Below, in pieces: positions 39,601 to 52,000 of a DNA stretch of 64,000 bases (position 1 is its first letter; every line of letters starts with the position of its first letter). A program made the translations under genes and the position numbers. The notes under the pieces are model-generated. The model was not told where the DNA came from, did not search any database, and saw nothing but the letters and a program-made list of their open reading frames with translations. This DNA is from Enchytraeus crypticus (lineage: Eukaryota; Annelida; Clitellata; Enchytraeida; Enchytraeidae). The DNA is taken from contig CAJHZI010000382.1 in the NCBI GenBank assembly GCA_905160935.1, positions 144,501 to 208,500 on the forward strand, given 5' to 3'.

Positions 39601-42600
39601 AAAACAGACTTAAACTTAGCGGTAGCTCTTTAAATTATTTTTATTTACGTAGTTTTATTTTAATTTAATTTATTTTATTTCTGCAGATTTTGATGTTGGT
39701 GAATCTAAGTAGGAGTGGTATAAGTGAGCAAGAACTTTTCCATGTTCTGCCTGATCTCACGTGGAACGTCTGGGCGCAGCTCTGCTCCGCCTTGATTGAT
39801 CTACACTTGCTCACGTACAGCTCTGGAGTTCTCGTCTTTAAGCACGCTCTGGTGAGATCTCTGTTTGTTCCGGTACACTGAAGAATAGATCAACCTCTAA
39901 CTGCACATGTCGTAAAATGCGAATAAGAAAGAACTGAGGAAGCAACGGGAAACCACCTCAGAAGACTGGTTTTCCCTAAACTTTAGGCTACTTAGGAAGT
40001 GGAAAAAGCGTAGCCTTTTGTGAAGGGATTATCTTGTTGATCTACGAAGTGCACTTTATGGAGTGTTACAGAAGACTCTGAGTATGAACATGTGCTTTGA
40101 GCCTGCCACTAGGTATGACACTGTAGAGAGAGAAAGAGTGGTGAGATCTAATTGAAAATTTCCTTGTATTACATTTGCTTTTTAAGCTGTAAATGTTTTC
40201 ATCCATTACAAACATAATAATTGAAACAATTTGAAGGTCTGGTTATTTTAAATTCATTGCTCATTTGTACCACGACTAGGGAAATCTTAATATTAACTGT
40301 AGTCATTGCAAAATAATGGCTTGGTTTAGGTTTAACTAAAAAATATCTAAATAAGTAATTCATGAATCATCCAAGTTTTTAATTTTGTTTGTACTATTTA
40401 TGTTTAGTTGTCTACATTGAAGTATTAAAATTTGAATAATGATTTAAATTAATTTTGCTATTTAACATTTATTTTATTGCTTTGCTTTGTGTTAGGTACA
40501 TGAGGCTGTACAGTCGTACTGTTTAGCATTGGACAACGACCTAGAATTGACCATAAAGAATTTGAGAATTCTGCTGAGAAACTATCATTTTCAGTCTTCT
40601 CTGTAAGTTTACAATAATTCAGAATTCCGTACAAACTGAATCCGCGTATCGGCGAAATCACTGTTATTTGCTCTAATGCAAAATAGATAGCTTTCGGCAG
40701 GACGTTATGGCCATCAGATGCGCATCATGCAGATATATACCTTTTAGATATCCAATTGGATTATAGAACATATGTTGTAGGCCTATATTTTCGCCATCCA
40801 AAATTGATGCCTGACCCGCTCAGTCAGTTCATTTTAAATACTTGATAAGCACTCTTATGGTTACTATACTTTTCTGATGTTCAATTAATTTTATCCTCAT
40901 TTTGGAATTATAAATTTATATTTTAAGAAAATGTTTTGTAGTGCTAATAAATGGAAAATAGCTTCAGAAATGTTAGCTTTGCATAGGTTTTTAATGTCAT
41001 TTCTTATTTCAAAACGATCTGACAACCTTTATCTATCCGTTGATATATAATATTCTAAATGGAACATAAGTACGATGCATACGTTCAAATAATAGCACAG
41101 TGATCATCATCATCATCTTCCCTTTTATCTCAGTTTAACTAGGGTCCGGATATGAATAGACCGCCACTTCTTTGTGTCTCATACAATATCGTCAGTCAAT
41201 TCCCTATAACCTGTTCCACTCGTTTTATAAAATTTTGTAGAAAGTTCTGGAGCCTAGTCGCTCACCACTGAATGCCTTTTCTGACGTTGGTTTGAATCCT
41301 AGTGCTTTAGTCGCCTAGGACACGTGCAGTCACCGATTGGTCTATTTTTTAACAACTCGGACATAACATGGGGAAATAGGAAAACAAATGATGCAAATAC
41401 AACTTATGTAGTGTAAACGTAGTTTAAATAAGCTATAGTGTAGTAGCATCATTATATTTGTGTTGTATTCTGTAAATAATTAATTTGTATTGCTACATGT
41501 TTACTGGAAATTTATGTGATTGTTAGAATATTGTAGTGTGTTTACTTAACATATTTTAGTGTTTGTTTAACTTTTAGTAGGGTGTTTGTTTAATTTTTGG
41601 AAATATATCGATGTTGATACAAGTTATATTTATACTACTATATTTATATATATGTTATATATAGTTGATACAAGTTATATTTATACTACTATATTTATAT
41701 ACATGTATATATATGTTGGCTATATAGGGCCATTGCTTTTCTACTGTCATTAACTTCAGTCCTTCAAAGCATATAATAAAAAACACATACCTCTGTGCAA
41801 TATGCTTCTTAATTTCTATGCGTTTTCTTGCACATAAATCTTTATATGTTATTACTTCCAAATGTTCTAACATTATCTCTGAGACTACTTTAATAGTGCT
41901 TTTTTTAGCTGAAATACTGCATTGAATCCTCTGGTCAGCTCGACATGAGCTATACTGGTAGACGACTCGTGCTATTGAATTGTCTGGTCTGTATTGTAAC
42001 GTTGTATTGTCTAGTCTGTATTGTAACGATGTATTGTCTGGTCTGTATTGTAACGATGTATTGTCTGGTCTGTATTGCAACGATGTCTTGTCTGGTCTGT
42101 ATTGTAGCAATGTATTGTCTGGTCTGTATTGTAACGATGTATTGTCTTGTCTGTATTGTAACGATGTATTGTCTGGTCTGTATTGTAACGATGTATTGTC
42201 TGGTCTGTATTGTAACGATGTATTGTCTGGTCTGTATTGTAACGATGTATTGTCTTGTCTGTATTGTAACGATAGATACAATGAGGTTACTTGCAGAACG
42301 GCTGATGAGCTCCCATATCAATGCCGTCAACTCAACGATAAAGAGAACTTGAAAAAGGCTTTGCTCAATGTCTGTATATTTGTCAAACTATATAGCAGGT
42401 GCGTACTTAATGTTTTTATGTAAAAATGTTAAATTAGGGTGAGGTTTGTCTCGGTGGTAATGCTTGTGCGTCTTAAACGAAAGTAGGTAACGTCTGGCCA
42501 GGTTGATACATGTATATGTGACCTATAAACCTCAGGATGTTCTAAGATTTCTAACAAGAAATCTGACATACTTTCGACGACTTACAAGCATACAAAAAGA

Positions 42601-45600
42601 ACTAGAGCAATTTTGATGTTTTGCTCTTAGTTTTTTCACGTCATATTGTATTACTATTTACCATTCATTCTTGGATTAACCAAATCCCTCATCTCAGAAT
42701 CAACCAAGCCCTTAATCCCTAGGTCAAGTTATTCCTCCTTCCCTTGGCCAAAAAGCCTCATATTTCCTGGATCAACCGTATCTTATTTTACTGAATGAGC
42801 TGTGAACATTGTTGTGAAATGAGTGAAAATGAATGCGCTTTTCTGAAAGTCTGAATAACTGCAGATGGGAGCCAGTGAATCATTAACTTATAATGTGTTG
42901 TTATGTGTCACAGGGGTCATTACTCTGAGTTGATCTCTAACATAATAATGGTTGCTATGTGTCACAGGGTCATTACGCTGAGTTAATCTCTAACTTATAA
43001 TGTATTGCTATGTGTGTCACAGGGGTCATTACTCTGAGTTGATCTCTAACTGGCAGTTTGTTGGACTGGAGAAGCAGCGAGTGGCTAGTGATTATATGGC
43101 TGCTGTGGGGCAGCTGGAGTCTTGTATGTTATTCAATTAATCTTAGATAAAGTTTTATATAGCGCAATGTTAACTATGTTTTAAAAACACTGTACGAAAT
43201 GTGCCAGGAAGAGTTGTCTAATTTAAAAAAAGAATCACGAAGTACTATCTGTATAAATTTTAAATTATATTATTAATAATTAATTTATCTACGGACTCTT
43301 TATCATTCGCAGAAGTATTTGTGTCACTGACTTCATGTTGTCGGATGAGATGAAAGTTTTTCTGTCTTTATTTTTTATGTAAGCACTAAATATATTCTAC
43401 TCTCACTCTATTGATTAGAGTAAGCTCTTATTTATTCTATTTTCTAAGTAAGTTCAATTACGACTGCTTTACTTGGTAAGCAACGTCATCATCATCTCTT
43501 CCTTTGAATCCCAGTTTAACTAGGGTTGGGATTTTTGATGAAAATTTAAAGCAGTTTCTGCAGCCTAGGCGTTCACCAATCTAATACCCCTTCTGACAGT
43601 GGTTTTGACCATGGTTTGTCTCCTACGACACATGCTGTTTTGTTGTTTGATCTATTCTCCAGCAACCAGTACGCAAAACGGGTAGCTGTACATGATAATC
43701 TGTTTTATAAATTTTGTTGAGTTTAGTGAAAGTGATATCTAACTTCTTTGAATTTTAATTAATTTTAATTTGTTTGAGAAAAGTAGGTACTGGTCAGAGT
43801 ATCGCTCTCTCTCTGTCTCTCTTGGTGCACTGCATACTGGCAGGTCCATGGTATATAACGTCTCCACTCTGCTCTGTCTTCCGCTTTCCTCTTTATGTTC
43901 ACATATGAGTGGATCTTTAAATCATTTAACATTCCTAATCTCGGCTTGCCTCTGCTTCTATTTCCTTCCATTCTGCCTTCTATGACCTCTTTAGTCAGAG
44001 TATAACAACTCTTAAATAGCAACCCATACCCAGAACCAGCCTTCTAGTATCAATAGTCTCTGCGTCAGTCTCAACATGAATATGACTATGGATCATCTAA
44101 TCCTGCAGATAATGATAGTTGAAGTAACGTGATTACGTTAAAGAATAAAATAATTATTTAAAATATAATAGTTTTATATTGAACAATTAATTATCTTTAG
44201 TGACTCTCTCCAAACCTAGGTTGAAAAGAAAAAACGAATTGCAGAGTACAGTTCGAAGTGGGTGTCGTTCGATGATATTGCGAGCGAACAAGTGATTGAT
44301 TTTATATTTTATTCCACTTTCGATGTTTTCCTTCACTTGAGCGGATTTAACGCTGTCATTATTCGCCTCTCTTAATCTTGATAATCTCTATAGGTTTTGC
44401 TGCGATTCAAACCTTCATTTTGTTCAAGTCGTTTCTAGCGAATTTTCCAGACCTTCTCATTCAGCTGAAAATATAGTGTCTCTGTAGTAGACAGTAAGAG
44501 AATCTGTATGGATGCTTTGTGATTGAAAGATATTAAGATAAGATTTGCTAATCTTTGAGCAGTGAGCGGCAGTGCAGGCGGAGTGACTCTAACAACTGTG
44601 GCCGATGTGTACGAAGGTCTCGGACAATTCTTCAAAGACTGGAGTCTGCCTGCCGAGGTAAGAGCCTTGAGTGGACTATTGAACTGACTTAGTTAGTTTT
44701 CTACTTTTAGAACTTCTTACAGTTTTTCCCCGTGTTGTGTCCGGGTTGTTTGAAGAATTGACCAACCGGTGACTGCACGTATCGTAGAAGGCGACTAAGA
44801 TCCATACCAACGTCAGAAAAGGCATTTGGTTGATGAGCGCCTAGTCTCCAGAAATTGCTACTAAAATTTAAATGAATGGAAAAGTCTCAAATAGGGGATT
44901 GGCTGGTTGTGTGGTGTAGGACAGAGAGGATTTGATACAGTCAATTTGTATCCCGACCCTGTTTAAACTAGGATTCAAGGGAAGATGATGATGATGATAA
45001 CTTTTTACTGCTGACGCTTTTTTTAAGTTTTAACTATAGATAGCTTCTACGACTTTAAGTTTACATCGCTTATTAGTAGAGTTAACGAGTTAATATCTGA
45101 ACTGCATTCTAGTAAATATTTGAATGGACGGAAACGGACGTTAAATCTCTAATAAAATTCATTGTAGGCACTGGCATCTCTCCAGCGAGCCCTGGAGATA
45201 AGAGAAACTGAACTGGATCCTGATCATCCATGCATCGCTCGTAACTTTCATCTTCTTGGTGACCTTCACCTTCAGTCGAACAAGTCGATGACGGCCGAGG
45301 CACTGTACAAGCAGTCGCTGGAGATCTACAGAAGCGCACTGGGTGATCAGCACCCGCTGGTCGCTAGGGGGCTGGACACTCTCGCCGCGCTCTATCAGAA
45401 ACTGGGAAAGTAAGTACTCATTCAGCTGATTATCAGCTCACACCTAACTATCAACTCACTCAACTATCTCACTATTAACTCACACCTAACTATCAACTCA
45501 CTCAACTATCTCACTATTAACTCACACCTAACTATCAACTCACTCAACTATCTCACTATTAACTCACACCTAACTATCAACTCACTCAACTATCTCACTA

Positions 45601-48387
45601 TTAACTCACACCTAACTATCAGCTCACTCAACTATCTCACTATTAACTCACACCTAACTATCAACTCACTCAACTATCTCACTATTAACTCACACCTAAC
45701 TATCAACTCACTCAACTATCTCACTATTAACTCACACCTAACTATCAACTCACTCAACTATCTCACTATTAACTCACACCTAACTATCAACTCACTCAAC
45801 TATCTCACTATTAACTCACACCTAACTATCAACTCACTCAACTATCTCACTATTAACTCACAACTAACTATCAACTCACTCAACTATCTCACTATTAACT
45901 CACACCTAACTATCAACTCACTCAACTATCTCACTATTAACTCACACCTAACTATCAACTCACTCAACTATCTCACTATTAACTCACACCTAACTATCAA
46001 CTCACTCAACTATCTCACTATTAACTCACAACTAACTATCAACTCACTCAACTATCTCACTATTAACTCACAACTAACTATCAACTCACTCAACTATCTC
46101 ACTATTAACTCACACCTAACTATCAACTCACTCAACTATCTCACTATTAACTCACAACTAACTATCAACTCACTCAACTATCTCACTATTAACTCACAAC
46201 TAACTATCAACTCACTCAACTATCTCACTATCAGCTCACAACTAACGATCAACTCACTCAATATCGTCTATATCGAGTGGTTTTGGTGATTCATTAGTTC
46301 TGCTGCTATTCTCTCCTGTACGTCTTCATAGCGAATAGATCTTGCTTATATGCTGCAGTTTTGTTTTTTATTCAAACGAGCAATGTCATGGCCGATGACC
46401 GGTATTTCAAACTGCTTTGTATGCTCTTTCATGATTTTCTATTCTTTCCTTGATTAATCTTATCATTTCTGTTGATAGCGCCAATTCATTGTAATTATCC
46501 TTTTGTTTATTGGCTAACCTGGGCTTTGAACCCTGGTCATGTGCTTACTAGGCGAACACTTTAACAGTTGCGCCATATCTCCCCTCCTCCTAAAATGGTC
46601 TTTGAACCTTAAAATTCTTGTTGAAGGTATATTCAATTAGAATCCTGGTATGGTGTGACGTCATCTGTTAGGTCTTATTTATGCAGTGTACTGTATAAGC
46701 AACCTACTTATCTCAATGATCTCTGTTGAAAGACATTGACTTCAAATTAATGCATACTAAATATTACAATACTAATAATAATACTTACAATATGTATAGT
46801 ACTAATATTAATACTAATAATAATATAGTACTATTTAGTTCTGTATTATTAAAATACTGTATGTTATATGCTATTTTGAAGTAAGTTGTGTATTATAATA
46901 TTTATTGAACATTTTTGTGAGTGAATACTGGTAATCATTTACTAATAAGTTACATAAGTGCTATTTTTCCACGGTGCTTTTATATTATGATTAACTGATC
47001 TGAAGGAGTAAGGTTAATCTAAGAGTCTATATTTATTTAAAGACCGAATTCACTAGATTTTTAATTGGTTTTCTTCTAATATACAAGCTTGAGTTAAGCC
47101 TTTATGGTTTCATTGCTTAAGTTCAAAGTCATTGAAATTTAATGTTTATTGTGTATTAAGGCATGAAATGTCTGAACCGCTGCACAAGCTTGCTGCTGCT
47201 ATAAGAAAGGCAAATGGAGTATCACTAGCATTGGTTAGTTGTGCGATTGTGTGATTGTTGATTTTTTAAATAAAATGGTTTTTCTATCAAGTTTAGGATG
47301 CTGTATGCTCTAAATGTTAAATCTATTTCTTTGGAATATTTTAATAAAAACATTAATTATATTAAAGTGTAGCGGCATTCTCGTGTTTATAAGTGTATAC
47401 ATGTATATATGCTTGTATATCTCGGCACAGATGGTAGTTAATTTGTAAATTTTTTTAGTGCAATATTCTATGCATGTAAATGCTAATTAGGCCTGCTTTC
47501 GTAATTTTTTGTGTGCAATATCCTATGCAAATAAATGCTACGTCTATTCTTCAGCAACCCGGATACTACACGAAAATTAGATGCTATTACATGCAATATC
47601 TAAATCTCAAGTTTGTATGTGTGTGTGCTGTAACTGTTATTTAAATGTATTTGTTCTTTAGTCGAATTGTAAGCTTTCGACAGAGCTGAGGACTAGGGCA
47701 GGTCAGCTGACTGGACACCTGGAAACTGTCGAGTCTGCTCGCACGTTGAATGAATTAGGAGTTCTTTGTTACCTCCAGAACAACGTTCAGTATGTTGTGT
47801 ACACTATTTTATATCTAGTTCAGTAAACTATTCAATTTTGGGCTAGCATTGAATAAGTTAAATGAACGTTGAATTAATTAATAGTTCTCTGTTACCTCCA
47901 GAATAACGTTCAGTATGTTGTGCACACTGTGTTATATCTAGTTCAGTAAACTATTCAGTTCTGGGCTAGCATTGAAGAAGTTGTGAATTCTGAGTTATTT
48001 TCAAAACAACATATTGTATTAAATTATATCATTCTGAATAAAAATGTTATATTTAGGCCTATTGTTATTTTTATTGTTTTTTTATTTTGTGCTTTTTGTA
48101 GTTTTATTTATTTTAAAATGTATACTGTGTTTGCTTTTTGCACTCTTCTCTTATGTTTTTTTATATTTCTTATTTTATATTTATTGTAATGTATTTTGTT
48201 ACTTCATTTTATTATTTTATATTGTTTTATTTATTTTAAAAGTACACATCGCTATTATTTTGTGTTATTGTTACTCTTCTCTTGTGTTTTTTAATATTTT
48301 TATTATATATTTTGCATTCTTCTTTATTTCTTATACTTAGTTTAGTTATTGTTATATTTATTAGTGTATTTATTGTTACATTTAAAG

Positions 48388-48454
<67 letters not shown>

Positions 48455-49007
48455 CACTGCAGTGCGGCAGAGACATTGTTTCAGAGAGCGTTGGAGATAC
48501 GTGAGTCGTTGCTGAAGCCCAGTCATCCTGACGTAGCGCAGTCGCTCAACAATCTGGCCGCTCTGTACAATGACAGAAAAGAATACGATAAGGCCGCGCC
48601 ATTGTATGAACGGGCTCTGGACATCAGGAAAAAGGTTTCGCTCAGTCGACTGTGCTAAATAAAGAATTAATTCTTTCGTTGCAATTATGATAGAATGAGA
48701 CTGGTAGTGTTATATATGTGCATTTATTAAAATGTAATAACTTCTATAGACTATCTTCTAGGTGAGGTGGATGAATATTCGCGTATAAATTAAAGTTTGC
48801 AAATGTTAATGTTATGTTTGTAATGCTTATGATAATTTGCAATCACTGTGCATCTAATTTATGCACAATTAACAAACAGTTATTTTCGTTCATATGCTTC
48901 ATGGAGCGCTACTTAGAAAGTCATACAGATGTTCATGAAAGACGTACGACTTCGCGTGAAGTGGTCCAATGCTATTCATGATTGAATTTATGAAATTTTG
49001 TCACATG

Positions 49008-49073
<66 letters not shown>

Positions 49074-52000
49074 CACGTTATAGTGAAATGATCAACTACT
49101 TTGATATCTATCACTTTTAATATGATGATGGTAGCTTATTTCCAAAGTATGTTTATTTTATAATATACTTAGTTTTTTTCTATTCTATACTTTAATCTGC
49201 GAAAGTCATATGCTTATTTGTTATAATTAATATTCTTCAGTTGTATATTTTACATATTTTATGATTATATTTTTAGAATTTTGCCATTGAGCATCCTGGA
49301 GTTGTATCAATACTAAAGAATTTGGGAATACTATACAAGAAGACGGTTAATATAACATTTACTTAAGAAAATGTCATATATAATTTAATTTAATTCTAAC
49401 TATTGATGCTAAAGTAGTTTGTATGATGTTTCTATAGATTAGTTGATAAATATCGATTAATATCAAGAAGGATAAACAATAAAAAGGTTTGAAAGTAAAA
49501 AATCTTAAATTTCAAAGAAAGTTTGATTATTGTAGGTTAACCTGTATTTGTACCTCTATGATATAGCTATCAATTCTTATAAATGCTCTCAAAGTGACTT
49601 CAACGGATTTTTAAGTAACGTGCATTGGACCATTGATGATATGTGATGATGTGTATCATTTTATGTATCGAATGTACTTCAACGTAGATATCATAAAATA
49701 TATTGGTTAGTCTAAGTTGTCTGGCACAGTGATGCCATTGAGATAGGATCTGCTCATCTGACGATAAAGTTATCGCTGATGAACTGCCAGAGATATGTTG
49801 TACTGTGTAACTTTTATCCACCATTATAGGTTCATTAACTATCATGTTACTACTATACTTCCGGCTGGAGCCAGTGGCGAAGTCGGTAAGATACTCGACC
49901 AAGGATCAGTAGGTGCGGGGTTCAAATCTTATGCTCGCCCGTCATTGACATCGCTTTCAAGTGAGGAAACTACGTTAACCTTAGCATTACCAAATTTACT
50001 ATTGAGAGTTTTTGCGCGATATGTAGGATTAAGAGTTTTTGCACGATGTGTAGGGTGAGTTAAGCAAGGCTGAGACGTGCTATAGAGGTCTGGTGGAAGG
50101 AAAGGAGAACTGTTTTGGGTTTAATCATCCTTCAGTTGCCACTGCACTCGTTAACCTCGCCGTACTCTGCTCACAGCAGGTAACTTATAGTGCCAGTAAC
50201 CACACATGTATATTCATCAACATATTATAGTCAATCTCTCTCTTAGTGCACTGCCAACTGGCAGGTCCGTGGTATATAACGCCTCCACTCAGCTCTATCT
50301 TCAGTTTTCCTCTTCATGTCCACATACGAGTGGATCTTTAAATCATCTATAACATTCCTTTTGATATATCAAAATATTTGGGAGATTCTGCTTAAGACGA
50401 GATACATATGATATTATAGTCAGTAACATATATATATTTCCCGAGTTGTGTCCGGGACACTGAAGGAGGGACCAACCGTTAACTGCACGTGTGTTAAGAG
50501 ACATCAAACTGAGGTAGGCAACGGGAAACCGCCTCAGAAGCCATATTTTTTCCCAAGTTACTATTATTTGCTATTATTTTTCCCTACTTGGCAGCTCAGT
50601 AAGGAGAGAGAGAGAGAAAGATAGAAGAGATAGAGAGAGAGGAGAGAGAGAGAGAGAGATTCATCAACAGTTATCAGTGGCTATTTATTTGACTAGTTCA
50701 ATCAAATCGAAATCAAATCGTAATATTATCACAGCAAATATGGCTCATCGTATGGCTGGTTCTTCTATATATTGAACGCCTATATTAGCGTATAACTATT
50801 TCTTAGGATAGGAATAACAGTACTACATACACCTTTTAGAAAATAGGTATGAGGTGTAGCGCACATTGTTATGCTCTTCAATAAACTAAGTTAAACAACT
50901 TCGGTTGGTACGCAAATGATAACCACCTTGGAAGACTGGGTATTGACATCTTTGAATAAAGAAATCCCCTCAGTGTTGGACAGTTATTCTTAAATCTGCC
51001 CTGCAATCACTGCACTAACAAAATGCAACGATTACTAGTAGCCATGAAGTGAAGGGCGAAATAGCGAAAACAGCAAGCTCTGAAGTACGTGCGATATGTT
51101 AGGTGTATAACATATGGACAAAAAAAGAAAAGTAATAGATTTTGGTTGATGAATAATTAATTTCTTATTTTCAATTAGAGTGCCTGTATATCTGTGTTGG
51201 TTTAATATTTTTATATTTCTTCCAAATTTATTTAATTTTTTGTATTTTGACATCATAAGTTTGCTCTTAAATCTGCTTTTTGGATTTTACAACTGTATCC
51301 TAGGTTGCGTTTTGATACATTTTAAACATTGAAAGATATTAACACTCCTATACCAATGGAAGATTTTATACATTGACTTTTTGGGTCCCTTTTACTGCCG
51401 TGTGCCTTAATAATTACATTGATTTATTTTGATTTACCTTGAAGTGCCTTGAGTTATATGACTGTAGTGTTATGTGACAGTGTTATATGACTGTAGTGTT
51501 ATGTGACAGTGTTATATGACAGTGTTATCTGACAGTGTTATGTGACTTTAGTGTTTTGTGGCTGTAGTGTTATGTGACAGTGTTATGTGACTGTAGTATT
51601 ATGTGACAGTGTTATATGACAGTGTTATGTGACAGTGTTATGTGACAGTGTTATATGACAGTGTTATGTGACTGTATTATTATGTGACAGTGTTATGTGA
51701 CAGTGTTATGTGACAGTGTTATGTGACTGTAGTGTTATGTGACAGTGTTATGTGACAGTGTTATATGACAGTGTTATGTGACTGTAGTATTATGTGACAG
51801 TGTTATGTGACAGTGTTATGTGACAGTGTTATGTGACAGTGTTATGTGACTGTAGTGTTATGTGACTGTAGTGTAAGTACGCAGAAGCTGAGCCGATGTA
51901 CGAGAGAGCTCTGAGTATCTACGAGGAGAGTCTGGATCCCTGTCACCCAAGAGTCTCTGAGACTTTAAGAAATATGGCGCTACTAAAATACGAACAGGTA

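Noticed and set aside
41655-42423. Several open frames of 126-208 residues on both strands with 9-residue repeats
   Set aside because: They come from a 27-bp minisatellite whose period is a multiple of three. Only the last part of one frame (from 42276) is real, as NPHP3 exon 18.
45437-46265. CRISPR-like array
   Set aside because: There are no unique spacers; the 42-bp units are directly contiguous and this is a eukaryotic intron.
49862-49995. Functional tRNA gene
   Set aside because: Has a B box but no full cloverleaf, and five other diverged copies carry the same non-tRNA body, so it is a SINE.
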